Positions 54,736 through 63,803 of a DNA stretch of 64,000 bases are shown here, one piece after another (the first letter of the stretch is position 1; every line of letters begins with the position of its first letter). The notes under the pieces are model-generated. The model was not told the origin of the DNA and did not search any database. It saw nothing but the letters and a program-made list of their open reading frames with translations. The stretch is taken from the NCBI GenBank assembly GCA_948794795.1, contig CAQGLR010000014.1, forward strand, positions 1 through 64,000. Direction: 5' to 3'. The translations under genes and the position numbers were made by a program. This DNA comes from an uncultured Lachnospiraceae bacterium (GTDB taxonomy: Bacteria > Bacillota > Clostridia > Lachnospirales > Lachnospiraceae).

Positions 54736-56184
54736 ATGAATAAAAATAACCTTAAACCTGAAAATGGGAAAAACCACAATATAATACTTACTGTGGCAAC
54801 ATCATTAATACTTATTGCATGTGCACTATTTACACTGTCTGTTTACAAGCATAATAATGTTAAAGCTGTATCTGGCATGGATAGTGTAACTTCTGTAAAT
54901 ACACCAGCACCAGAAGATACAGGTTCACAACCAGACGATACAGGCACAAGCTCTGTTACCACTGGTACAGATACCAGCACTGGTACAGGTTCTGGAACCA
55001 CAGATGAAGAAAACCAGGAAGATTCTGGAATTGAAAATATGAATTCTGGCTCTTCCAATGAATTACGTGGTGTATGGATTGCCTTCCTTGACTACAACCC
55101 AAAAGGGTATACAAGGGACTCTTTTACCAGCCAGGTAAAAACCATGTTTGACAAATGTAAATCGGATAATTTTAATACTGTATTTGTCCATGTAAGGATG
55201 TTTTCTGATGCTATGTATAATTCCAAATATTTTCCATGGTCTAAATATTCATCAGGAAAAATTGGCAAAAGCCCTGGATTTGACCCTCTGTCAATTATGG
55301 TAACAGAAGCCCACAGCCGCGGCCTGGAAATCCACGCATGGATTAATCCTTACAGGATAACTAAAGATACCACTAGCAATTCAGCACTTGCAAAATCTTC
55401 TTATGCATATAAGTGGCGCAACTCAAAATCACCATCATTAAGACGTAATGTTTTAAATTATAATGGACAGCTCTATTTTAACCCAGCAAAACCTGCTGTA
55501 CAGAACCTTATAATTAATGGTGTTAAAGAGATTGTACAAAATTATGATGTTGACGGCATACATTTTGATGACTATTTTTATCCTAATCTTGGAACGTCAT
55601 ATAGAAAAAACTTTGATGCAAAAGAATACAATTCTTATATAAAAAACTGCAGAAGTAATAATAAAACACCATTAAATATAGTGTCATGGCGCCGCAGGAA
55701 CGTATCAAAACTGGTTAAAAGCGTATATACAGCAGTTAAAAAAGCAGATAAAAACTGTATCTTTGGAATCAGCCCTGCTGGTAATATAGATAATTTATAT
55801 CTGAAAAACAATTATTATTGTGATGTTAAGAAATGGATGCAGACTACAGGATATATTGATTACATATGCCCACAAATTTACTGGTCTTTTAAACATCCAT
55901 CATGTCCATTTAAAAAAGCTTTAAAACAATGGACAGATGTAAACAGGCATAAAAGTGTAAAACTATATACAGGACTTGCCGCATACAGGGCAGGCATAAG
56001 CAGCAAAGAAGCACGGCTTATAGGGGATAAAAGCTGGGCTAAAAGCAATACAATATTAAAACGTGAAATTGAATATTCACGCAATACTGGGGAAGTAAAT
56101 GGTTTTATATTTTTTGACTATGCTGACCTTAAAAGAAGCTCTGCACGCAAAGAAATAAATAATGCCGTAAAACTTTTTAAATAA
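54736..56184 (+). CDS. membrane-anchored glycoside hydrolase-like protein (GHL10/DUF187, YngK-like)
   Basis: This 482-residue protein has an N-terminal membrane anchor (about 16-36), a Ser/Thr/Gly-rich linker (about 45-105) and a (beta/alpha)8 domain. That domain begins ELRGVWIAFLDYN and continues with FNTVFVHVRMFSDAMY, GLEIHAWINPYRIT, VDGIHFDDYFYPN, GISPAGN and YICPQIYWSF, the marks of the GHL10 family. It probably cleaves an envelope or dietary polysaccharide outside the cell, but no substrate is proven for the family members I can recall. The ribosome site is weak (AAAGG, 10 bases away), so expression may depend on pyrG transcription. Confidence 0.85.
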   Translation: MNKNNLKPENGKNHNIILTVATSLILIACALFTLSVYKHNNVKAVSGMDSVTSVNTPAPEDTGSQPDDTGTSSVTTGTDTSTGTGSGTTDEENQEDSGIENMNSGSSNELRGVWIAFLDYNPKGYTRDSFTSQVKTMFDKCKSDNFNTVFVHVRMFSDAMYNSKYFPWSKYSSGKIGKSPGFDPLSIMVTEAHSRGLEIHAWINPYRITKDTTSNSALAKSSYAYKWRNSKSPSLRRNVLNYNGQLYFNPAKPAVQNLIINGVKEIVQNYDVDGIHFDDYFYPNLGTSYRKNFDAKEYNSYIKNCRSNNKTPLNIVSWRRRNVSKLVKSVYTAVKKADKNCIFGISPAGNIDNLYLKNNYYCDVKKWMQTTGYIDYICPQIYWSFKHPSCPFKKALKQWTDVNRHKSVKLYTGLAAYRAGISSKEARLIGDKSWAKSNTILKREIEYSRNTGEVNGFIFFDYADLKRSSARKEINNAVKLFK

Positions 56185-56202
56185 TTATCCCATACAGGTA
56201 CA

Positions 56203-56246
56203 AATTAGTCCAGCAATAATTAATATTTGCTGGACTAATTATTTTT
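56203..56246. terminator. strong terminator between convergent genes
   Basis: AATTAGTCCAGCAA and TTGCTGGACTAATT form a perfect 14-bp stem followed by ATTTTT, placed between the GHL10-type gene (+) and the deacetylase gene (-). Confidence 0.85.
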
Positions 56247-56292
56247 CTCTGTCCTGCCACCAGTTCCATATTGCATTAAAGAAATTTATTTT

Positions 56293-56979
56293 TTATTCCC
56301 ATGTACCAAGCAGGCACTGTGAATTGGTCCCATAGAAAATATCGTCCCTGCCTCCTAGCATCTGGCAAAGCTTTTCAATTCTGTCCCAGTTATTATCTAC
56401 ATCAAATTCATAGCTATGCCCCCATATATAAAAAAGCATCTGCTCATCTTCTGCTGGCTCTGCTTCAATAAAACTGCTGGCAAGCTGGAACAGCATCTCA
56501 TCATTATGATGGCATGTGCTTTTAAGTTCCATGGGTTCTTCTGGCATTGCAAAACCATGTGTAGCACTAACTGTCCTGCCATATTTAAACCCCTCAGCTT
56601 TAAGATATGCAATAACTTCATCATTATATGTACCATAAGCATAAGCCATACCACAAGGATATTTTCCATAAAGCCTTTCTATATTCTTTGCATCATCAAT
56701 AAATTCGTGTTTATATTCATCTTTATTAAGGCTTTCTGGTGATATATGGCCAAACCCATGTACTGCTATCTCATGTCCTTTATATAGCTGGTCCAGTCCG
56801 TCCTGTTCCATACGCTGTATATGTATGCCATTTATCTCAAAACTGCTTTCATTAGACTGTATACCCGTATTCAGGTTAAATGTTGCTTTCATTCCATATT
56901 TGTTAAAAATATCTACAAGCTTCCTGTCCTGTTCTATACCATCATCATAACTAAAAGTAAGCGCTTTTCTATACTTCAT
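56293..56979 (-). CDS. polysaccharide deacetylase family protein (NodB-like)
   Basis: This 228-residue protein has the NodB motifs: D12-D13 in TFSYDDG and H74/H78 in VHGFGH, which bind the metal and start catalysis. There is no signal peptide, so it is probably cytoplasmic and acts on a soluble sugar derivative or is a divergent family member. The start at ATG 56977-56979 is fixed by GAGGAGG 6 bases upstream; an earlier in-frame ATG (57021) lies in repeat-like sequence. Confidence 0.87.
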   Translation of the reverse strand: MKYRKALTFSYDDGIEQDRKLVDIFNKYGMKATFNLNTGIQSNESSFEINGIHIQRMEQDGLDQLYKGHEIAVHGFGHISPESLNKDEYKHEFIDDAKNIERLYGKYPCGMAYAYGTYNDEVIAYLKAEGFKYGRTVSATHGFAMPEEPMELKSTCHHNDEMLFQLASSFIEAEPAEDEQMLFYIWGHSYEFDVDNNWDRIEKLCQMLGGRDDIFYGTNSQCLLGTWE

Positions 56980-57012
56980 AATAATCCTCCTCAATATTAG
57001 AAACCAGCACAG

Positions 57013-57078
57013 CCAGGGCATGTTTGAAAATTGCTTTTAAACTGGCAAACTGCACAAAAATTATATTACTCTGGCAAC
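57013..57078. repeat. half of a type B palindromic element
   Basis: GGGCATGTTTGAAAATT followed by GCACAAAAATTATATTACTC and TGGCAAC matches the left end of type B copies and then stops. The core and right half are missing, and the sequence continues directly into the pgi terminator. Confidence 0.55.
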
Positions 57079-57089
57079 TAATACTAAAT

Positions 57090-57130
57090 AAGACATATTT
57101 CCCAGAACTTAAGTCTGGGGCATATGTCTT
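57090..57130 (-). terminator. hairpin after pgi
   Basis: AAGACATAT/ATATGTCTT with an inner CCCAGA/TCTGGG stem, starting about 28 bases after the pgi stop on the minus strand. Confidence 0.6.
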
Positions 57131-57158
57131 AAATGTTTAACTTATTTTATTTACTGGT

Positions 57159-58508
57159 TTACAGTCTCTTCATAAGCTCTTCTCTCTGTGCCTCAAAGCC
57201 TGGCTTTCCAAGAAGTGCAAACATATTCTTCTTATAGCTTTCAACACCTGGCTGGTTAAATGGATTTACACCAAGTACATATCCACTTACGCCACATGCA
57301 AACTCATAGAAATAGAATAACTGTCCAAGGTAAAATTCATTCTGCTCTGGAACCTTTATTGCCAGGTTTGGTACATTACCATCTGTATGTGCAAGCTGTG
57401 TACCTTTCATAGCACTCTTATTTATAAAATCAAGTGTCTTTCCTTTAAGATAATTAAGCCCGTCAAGGTCTACAGGTTCTTCTTCAATAGCAATATCAAA
57501 TGAAGGCTTCTCAAGTTCCATAACTGTTTCAAACATTATACGGCTGCCATCCTGGATAAACTGTCCCATTGAATGAAGGTCTGTTGTAAGGTCAACTGAT
57601 GCAGGGAAAATTCCTTTCTGGTCTTTTCCTTCACTTTCACCGTAAAGCTGTTTCCACCACTCTGCTACATAGTGGAATATTGGCTCATAATTGCAAAGTA
57701 TTTCAACACTCTTTCCTTTACGGAGCAGAATATTACGTACTGCTGCATATTTAAGTGCATCATTATCAGCAAAGTTCTTATTTAAGCATACTTCCCTCAT
57801 TGAAGCAGCACCTTCCATAAGCTTTTCAATATCTGCACCGCTTACTGCTATTGGAAGAAGGCCTACTGCTGTAAGTACAGAGAAACGTCCTCCTACATCA
57901 TCAGGCACTACAAATGATTCATAACCCTCTTCTGTAGCAAGGTTCTTTAATGCTCCCTTTGCTTTATCTGTTGTAGCATAAATCCTTTTTGCTGCACCTT
58001 CCTTTCCATATTTCTTTTCAAGCATACCCTTAAAGATACGGAAAGCTACTGCTGGCTCTGTTGTAGTACCAGACTTGCTGATAATATTTACAGAAAAGTC
58101 CCTGTCACCAATTACATCAATAAGCTGTGAAAGATATGTTCCGCTCAGATTATTGCCACAATAGTAGATTTCTGGTGTTTTACGTACATCACTGCTGACA
58201 TTGTTATAAAAACTATGTCTTAAAAATTCAATTGCTGCCCTTGCTCCAAGATATGAACCACCAATACCTATTACCAAGAGAACTTCTGAATCTGACTGGA
58301 TTCTTTCAGCAGCTTTCTTAATGCGCTTAAACTCGTCCACATCATAAGCTACAGGAAGGTCAATCCATCCAAGGAAATCATTGCCTGCCCCGCTTCTGCC
58401 TACAAGAACCTCCTTTGCATCACATACAATCTTCTCCATAGATTTAATTTCATCTTCTGAAATCACATTGCATGCCAATGAATAGTCAAATTTTACCTGA
58501 TTTGCCAT
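57159..58508 (-). CDS. pgi: glucose-6-phosphate isomerase
   Basis: This 449-residue enzyme interconverts glucose-6-phosphate and fructose-6-phosphate in glycolysis. It shows LLVIGIGGSYLGARA, NIISKSGTTTEPAVAFR and the family signature GQLFYFYEFACGVSGYVLGVNPFNQPGVE (only its start and end quoted by position, about 389-417). The length fits the short Firmicute type. ATG 58506-58508 with GGAGG 5 bases upstream is chosen over an earlier start. It is transcribed alone, with a hairpin after it. Confidence 0.96.
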   Translation of the reverse strand: MANQVKFDYSLACNVISEDEIKSMEKIVCDAKEVLVGRSGAGNDFLGWIDLPVAYDVDEFKRIKKAAERIQSDSEVLLVIGIGGSYLGARAAIEFLRHSFYNNVSSDVRKTPEIYYCGNNLSGTYLSQLIDVIGDRDFSVNIISKSGTTTEPAVAFRIFKGMLEKKYGKEGAAKRIYATTDKAKGALKNLATEEGYESFVVPDDVGGRFSVLTAVGLLPIAVSGADIEKLMEGAASMREVCLNKNFADNDALKYAAVRNILLRKGKSVEILCNYEPIFHYVAEWWKQLYGESEGKDQKGIFPASVDLTTDLHSMGQFIQDGSRIMFETVMELEKPSFDIAIEEEPVDLDGLNYLKGKTLDFINKSAMKGTQLAHTDGNVPNLAIKVPEQNEFYLGQLFYFYEFACGVSGYVLGVNPFNQPGVESYKKNMFALLGKPGFEAQREELMKRL

Positions 58509-58705
58509 AATTCCTCCATTCCGTTGTATTAACAACACTTTATATTTTAACAGCTTTAGGCTGCCAATTTAAAATACCTTATATTAATATTTTATACACT
58601 TTTGCCAATTAAATCAAGAAAGATTTTACATTATTAGTAAAATATGTGTTATTATCACTGTTATAATGTCTATAATAACCAGCACAATTTACTATATACC
58701 AGATA

Positions 58706-60049
58706 TTACACCATAGACGTTTCCAGGTTTCCAAATTTAGTAAATTGGGAAAGCCATGCAAGTTTTACTGAACCTGTAGGCCCGCTTCTCTGCTTGGCAA
58801 TAATAACCTCTGCAACACCTTTTTCCTCTGTATCAGGATTATAATACTCATCCCTGTACAAAAACATAACCATATCTGCATCCTGTTCAATAGCTCCTGA
58901 TTCACGTAAGTCTGAAAGCAAAGGTTTTTTATCCGGGCGCTGTTCTACAGCACGTGAAAGCTGTGACAGTGCAATAACTGGAATATCCAGCTCCCTTGCC
59001 ATAACTTTCAGTGCACGTGATATATCTGATATCTCCTGCTGCCTGTTATCACCTTTCCTCCTGCCCGAACCTGACATAAGCTGCAGGTAATCAATGACAA
59101 CAAGGTCAAGACCTTTCTCAATCTTAAGCCTGCGGCATTTAGAACGCAGTTCTTGTGCTGTTATTCCAGAAGTGTCATCTATTACAAGATTTGAATTGCC
59201 AATTCTACGTACACTTCCTACAAGTTTGTCCCAGTCCTCATCCTCCAGGTTTCCAGTCCTTATCTTCTGTGAATCAACATGTGAATTCATAGAAAGCATA
59301 CGTTTAATAAGCTGTTCCTTGCTCATTTCAAGGCTGAATATTGCTATGGTGCTTTTACTGTGGAGTGCCATATATTCTGCAATATTCAGTACAAACGCTG
59401 TCTTTCCCATAGCAGGCCTTGCCGCAATAAGTATAAGGTCTGACTTCTGCAATCCCGCTGTCTTATAATCAAGGTCCCTGAAACCTGTTTCAAGCCCTGT
59501 AATATGCCCTTTCTGCTTTGCTGCCTTTTCAATACTGTCAAGGGTGCGCAGCACCACTTCACGTATAGGCTCAAACTCATTGCCGCCACGCCTCTGTAAT
59601 ACATCAAATACACTTTTCTCTGTTTCATCAAGTATTTCACTGGCAGGCTGCCTGTCCATATAACATGTATTGCTTATACGCTCTGTTATCTGTATAAGCC
59701 TTCTAAGCACTGCCTTGTCATGTACTATACGGACATAATGCCTTATATTGGCAGATGTAGGCACACTGCCTATAAGGCTTCCTATAAATTCCACACTTAA
59801 AAGCTCAGGCGGCACTTCTTTTTCATGCAGCTTATTCTGTAAAGTAACAAGGTCTGCACCCACGCCTGCTTTATACATTTCAACAAGTGCATCAAATATT
59901 ATGCCATACTGCCCCTGGTAAAAGTCATCCGCAGATAACATTTCCGAAGCTATAAGTATAGCATCAGAATCCATAATCATAGAACCTATTACTGCACGTT
60001 CCGCTTCCACATTATGAGGTGGTATCCTCTTAATTGCCTCCTCCTGCAT
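58706..60049 (-). CDS. dnaB: replicative DNA helicase DnaB
   Basis: This 447-residue hexameric helicase unwinds DNA at the replication fork. The N-terminal domain (IPPHNVEAERAVIGSMIMDS) is followed by a RecA-like domain with Walker A AARPAMGKTAF, VVIDYLQLM, LSQLSRAVEQRPDKKP and SDLRESGAIEQDAD. There is no intein. GGAGG precedes the ATG. Together with rplI and gdpP upstream it makes the conserved Firmicute gdpP-rplI-dnaB row. Confidence 0.97.
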   Translation of the reverse strand: MQEEAIKRIPPHNVEAERAVIGSMIMDSDAILIASEMLSADDFYQGQYGIIFDALVEMYKAGVGADLVTLQNKLHEKEVPPELLSVEFIGSLIGSVPTSANIRHYVRIVHDKAVLRRLIQITERISNTCYMDRQPASEILDETEKSVFDVLQRRGGNEFEPIREVVLRTLDSIEKAAKQKGHITGLETGFRDLDYKTAGLQKSDLILIAARPAMGKTAFVLNIAEYMALHSKSTIAIFSLEMSKEQLIKRMLSMNSHVDSQKIRTGNLEDEDWDKLVGSVRRIGNSNLVIDDTSGITAQELRSKCRRLKIEKGLDLVVIDYLQLMSGSGRRKGDNRQQEISDISRALKVMARELDIPVIALSQLSRAVEQRPDKKPLLSDLRESGAIEQDADMVMFLYRDEYYNPDTEEKGVAEVIIAKQRSGPTGSVKLAWLSQFTKFGNLETSMV

Positions 60050-60216
60050 CCCAGTCCTCCATTCTGGAAACCAGGAACAAATAGAGAAATAATTTTACAA
60101 TCCTGCCAGTCTGTATCTGTCAGTTATAAATTCCAAACATATATCCTGGATATTGTAATATTATTTCTTTACTGTTCCTTGCTGCAATCCTAAAATCCTT
60201 CTAAGGAACCACAACA

Positions 60217-60669
60217 CTAATTATCTGCATCTTTTACAATAACTTTAAGCTCCCCCGTAACCTTAGGATGGATTTTTATTGTAAGGTTATATGTTCCTGG
60301 GCTTTTAACTGGAACATCAAGTGACATTTTCTTTTTATCAATATCATATCCAAGCTGGCTTTTAATAGCAGCATTAATTTCCTTTGTAGATACTGAACCA
60401 AAGCTCCTTCCGCCTGAACCTGTCTTAATTGCTACTGTTACTGATTTGTCTTTTAACTCATCTGCAAAAGCCCTTGCCTCATCAAGCTTTTCTTTTGCAA
60501 GTTTCTCCTCATGCTGTTTCTGCAGTTTAAGCTCGTTAAGGTTCTTTGAAGTAGCTTCCCTCCCAAGGTTCTTTTTAAAAATATAATTTCTTGCATAACC
60601 ATCGCTTACTTTGACAATCTCGCCCTTTTTCCCAAGTGATTTAACATCTTCTAGTAAAATTACTTCCAT
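60217..60669 (-). CDS. rplI: 50S ribosomal protein L9
   Basis: This 150-residue protein has the N-terminal signature MEVILLEDVKSLGKKGEIVK VSDGYARNYIF (positions 1-31), a long connecting helix and a C-terminal domain (SVTVAIKTGSGGRSFGSVST). The start is ATG 60667-60669 with AAGGAG upstream, which lies inside the end of gdpP; an earlier in-frame ATG is not used. It is encoded directly after gdpP. Confidence 0.96.
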   Translation of the reverse strand: MEVILLEDVKSLGKKGEIVKVSDGYARNYIFKKNLGREATSKNLNELKLQKQHEEKLAKEKLDEARAFADELKDKSVTVAIKTGSGGRSFGSVSTKEINAAIKSQLGYDIDKKKMSLDVPVKSPGTYNLTIKIHPKVTGELKVIVKDADN

Positions 60670-60670
60670 T

Positions 60671-62728
60671 TTATATTTCTCCTTCCTCAATCATCTTGTC
60701 AATTTGTTTTCTTATAATATCTTTTGCCTCATCAACACTGGTGTCTTTAAGCTGTGCACCTGCCATATTAATATGCCCGCCTCCTCCAATTCTTTCCATC
60801 ATAACCTGGACATTTACTTCATCTATAGAACGTGCACTTATATAAATTTTACCTTTATATTTAGTAAGTACAAAAGATGCCTTTACACCATTTATATCAA
60901 GAAGCGAATTAGCTACTTTGGATGCAACTACAGTTGGTGACTCCACGCCCTCAGACTGGCTTTCAGCTATTGCATATACATCCTTATAAAGTTCTGTATC
61001 CTGTATTGCAGCAGCACGTATCTTATATTCTGACAGGTCTTCACGGAATACTTTCCTCACCCTTACAGAGTCTGCCCCGCTTCTCCTAAGATATGCCATT
61101 GCTTCAAAAGTCCTTATTCCTGTACGGTTAGAGAAATAATTAGTATCAATCATAATGCCTGCATACATAGCCTCAGCTTCTGCAGGCCTTAATTTCAGCC
61201 CGTTGCCAATATATTGTGATATCTCTGCAACCATTTCACATGAAGAAGATGCATAAGGCTCAATATAAAATAACACAGCTTTGTCAATAGAGTCCCCGGC
61301 CTGGCGGTGGTGGTCTATTACAACAACTGTCTGTGCCATATCAATAAGCTCAGGACACTCTGTATAACTTGCCCTGTTTACATCAACTATAACAAGCACT
61401 GTACTTTCATCAACAAGTTCCATTGCAAGCTGGCTGCTTATTATCATGTCATCTTCATATTCTTTTGTATAAAACCTTGATTTAATAGTTTTAACAGAAG
61501 AATCTGTATCACTAAGTACAATATGTGCTTTTCTGTTAAGGGTACGTGCAATCCGGTATATACCTACAGAAGCGCCAAATGAATCAACATCCCCTATTGA
61601 ATGGCCCATTACAACAACACGTTCCTTACCTTCAATAAGTTCTTTCAAGGCATGTGCCTTTACACGTGCTTTCACACGGGTGTTCCGCTCAACCTGCACA
61701 CTTTTGCCGCCAAAAAACTGTTCCTGGTCACCGCTTTTAATAACTGCCTGGTCACCACCACGCCCAAGCGCAAGGTCAATAGCCGCCCTGGCAAGGTCAT
61801 AACGGCCTGCAAAAGTATCCTTGCCTACTCCAAGGCCAATGCTTATAGTTGCCACCTGGCCATTTCCAATGCTTATATTCCTGACTTCTTCCAGTATAGA
61901 AAACCTTCCTGCTTTCAGTTCTGCAAGGTAACGCTGTTTAAATACAAAGAAAATCTTATCTTTCTCAATCTTCTTAGATATTGCATCAATGCCTTGCATA
62001 TATTTATTTATCTTTCTGTCAATAAGTGCTGTCATAAGTGACTGGCGCACTTCATCTATACTGTCAATAAGCTCATCATAATTATCAATATATAAAAGAC
62101 CAGCTACAAGATTTTCTTCTTCCCTCTTCTGCTCAAGTTCCATCATATCAGTTTCATCATGCAGGAACAGTGAAATAATGCTATTGTATTCAATAAGCTG
62201 GCTTATATCATTGTGTGGTTCTTCTTTCTCATCACTTCCAGTATTTTCTGAAACTACAAGGCGCATATCAGCCTTATAATACCTGTCTTTAATTTTCACA
62301 TGTACTATTTTTAAATTATAATCATGTGGCAGGCTGTCTTCTGTTATTTCTGGAAAAATATTGCTTATATTGCGTCTTGCTGCCTTTTTATTTACTATTA
62401 CTTTAACAAATTCCTCGTTACCCCAGAGAAGATGGCCTTCTTCACTTAAAATAGCATAAGGTACGGTCAGGTTTCCAACTATCTCCATCTGCATCTGCCC
62501 GTAATCTTCTGCAAACCTTATAAGGTCTCTTTGTATCCGCCTTCTGCCTGTTGTAAAAACCAATGTACAAGCCAGGACATATACAATAAAATAAAAAAAT
62601 CCAATTATACCTGCTTTCCGGTTGTATATAAATAACTGCACATCCATTGCAGCAAAAAATATGCTAAGCAGCACAGGCCATCTTAAATATGTCTTTAAAA
62701 TACCTTTAAGCCGGACTTTATGTTTCAT
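60671..62728 (-). CDS. gdpP: cyclic-di-AMP phosphodiesterase GdpP
   Basis: This 685-residue membrane protein has two N-terminal helices (about 15-60), a PAS-like domain (about 80-170), a degenerate GGDEF domain (about 180-330; the usual GGDEF is replaced, with GRGGDQAVIKSGD near its end) and a C-terminal DHH-DHHA1 phosphodiesterase with VVMGHSIGDVDSFGAS, VDVNRASY, VVVIDHHRQ and GGGGHINMAG. It breaks down cyclic di-AMP and so influences cell-wall stress and potassium balance. GAGG precedes the ATG. Confidence 0.95.
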   Translation of the reverse strand: MKHKVRLKGILKTYLRWPVLLSIFFAAMDVQLFIYNRKAGIIGFFYFIVYVLACTLVFTTGRRRIQRDLIRFAEDYGQMQMEIVGNLTVPYAILSEEGHLLWGNEEFVKVIVNKKAARRNISNIFPEITEDSLPHDYNLKIVHVKIKDRYYKADMRLVVSENTGSDEKEEPHNDISQLIEYNSIISLFLHDETDMMELEQKREEENLVAGLLYIDNYDELIDSIDEVRQSLMTALIDRKINKYMQGIDAISKKIEKDKIFFVFKQRYLAELKAGRFSILEEVRNISIGNGQVATISIGLGVGKDTFAGRYDLARAAIDLALGRGGDQAVIKSGDQEQFFGGKSVQVERNTRVKARVKAHALKELIEGKERVVVMGHSIGDVDSFGASVGIYRIARTLNRKAHIVLSDTDSSVKTIKSRFYTKEYEDDMIISSQLAMELVDESTVLVIVDVNRASYTECPELIDMAQTVVVIDHHRQAGDSIDKAVLFYIEPYASSSCEMVAEISQYIGNGLKLRPAEAEAMYAGIMIDTNYFSNRTGIRTFEAMAYLRRSGADSVRVRKVFREDLSEYKIRAAAIQDTELYKDVYAIAESQSEGVESPTVVASKVANSLLDINGVKASFVLTKYKGKIYISARSIDEVNVQVMMERIGGGGHINMAGAQLKDTSVDEAKDIIRKQIDKMIEEGEI

Positions 62729-62824
62729 AACTTACCTCATTTCTGCACCGCCAGTACATATACCAGATATGTAAACTGCGCATTAATTAGAAAATTATAT
62801 CATTATTACATTTTATAGTCAAAC

Positions 62825-63691
62825 TTATGGTTCACATTCCCACCTGGCTGATGCGCCACAAGGCAGTATAAGCCCGTTTGATGTAACTGGAAGCCCTATT
62901 TCCTGTGCTTCTGCCCTTCCCCCATATCTTTTAACCAGCTCTAATTCTGCCATATATGACAAAACTGCTGGCTGTAAGCCTGTCGTATAGGAGTTTATAA
63001 GAAAGAATAATGGTGTATCCGATAATAATTTGGCACAAAGTTGTATAAAAGGATGTATTTTTTCTTCAATCTTCCAGATTTCACCTTTTGGTCCTCTTCC
63101 ATATGATGGCGGGTCCATAATAATTGCGTCATATTTATTGCCACGCCTGGTTTCACGCTCTACAAATTTAACACAGTCATCAACAATCCACCGTACAGGC
63201 GCATTACCAAGCCCAGAAGCTGTAAGGTTTTCTTTTGCCCATGTAACCATCCCTTTAGATGCGTCTACATGGGTTACACTTGCACCTGCTGCCGCTGCTG
63301 CAATAGTAGCACCTCCTGTATATGCAAAAAGGTTAAGCACCTTTATACTCCTGCCTGCATCTTTAATCTTCTGTCCAGACCACTCCCAGTTCACTGCCTG
63401 CTCTGGAAACAGGCCTGTATGTTTGAATTTAAATGGCTGTAAATTAAATTTTAAATTCTTATAACTAATCTGCCATACATCAGGCATATTATGGAATTCC
63501 CAGCTTCCCCCGCCTTTGTTGCTGCGGTGGTAATGCCCGTTATATTTTCTCCATCCTTCTGCCCTTTTTTCTGTATTCCATATAACCTGTGGGTCTGGAC
63601 GCACAAGTATATAATCTCCCCATCTCTCAAGTTTCTCCCCACATGATGTATCTATAACTTCATAATCCTTCCATCCATCCGCAATCCACAT
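62825..63691 (-). CDS. class I SAM-dependent methyltransferase (RlmI-like, probable rRNA methylase)
   Basis: This 288-residue protein has SAM-binding VLNLFAYTGGATIAAAAAGA, HVDASKGMVTWAKENL and the catalytic motif IIMDPPSYGRG, as in the RlmI/RlmK-type 23S rRNA cytosine-5 or guanine methylases. An N-terminal beta region (1-95) may bind RNA. Start ATG 63689-63691 has GGAGG upstream; the earlier ATG (63736) has none. The gene ends 96 bases before gdpP on the same strand. The target nucleotide is unknown. Confidence 0.87.
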   Translation of the reverse strand: MWIADGWKDYEVIDTSCGEKLERWGDYILVRPDPQVIWNTEKRAEGWRKYNGHYHRSNKGGGSWEFHNMPDVWQISYKNLKFNLQPFKFKHTGLFPEQAVNWEWSGQKIKDAGRSIKVLNLFAYTGGATIAAAAAGASVTHVDASKGMVTWAKENLTASGLGNAPVRWIVDDCVKFVERETRRGNKYDAIIMDPPSYGRGPKGEIWKIEEKIHPFIQLCAKLLSDTPLFFLINSYTTGLQPAVLSYMAELELVKRYGGRAEAQEIGLPVTSNGLILPCGASARWECEP

Positions 63692-63803
63692 TCTATAATT
63701 CCTCCATAAAATCCTGGTTATATTCCACATTCTCATTTATATATATTAACCGGCCAGTATATTTTACCACAATCCTTTTATTTATGCTATACCTGAACAA
63801 TTT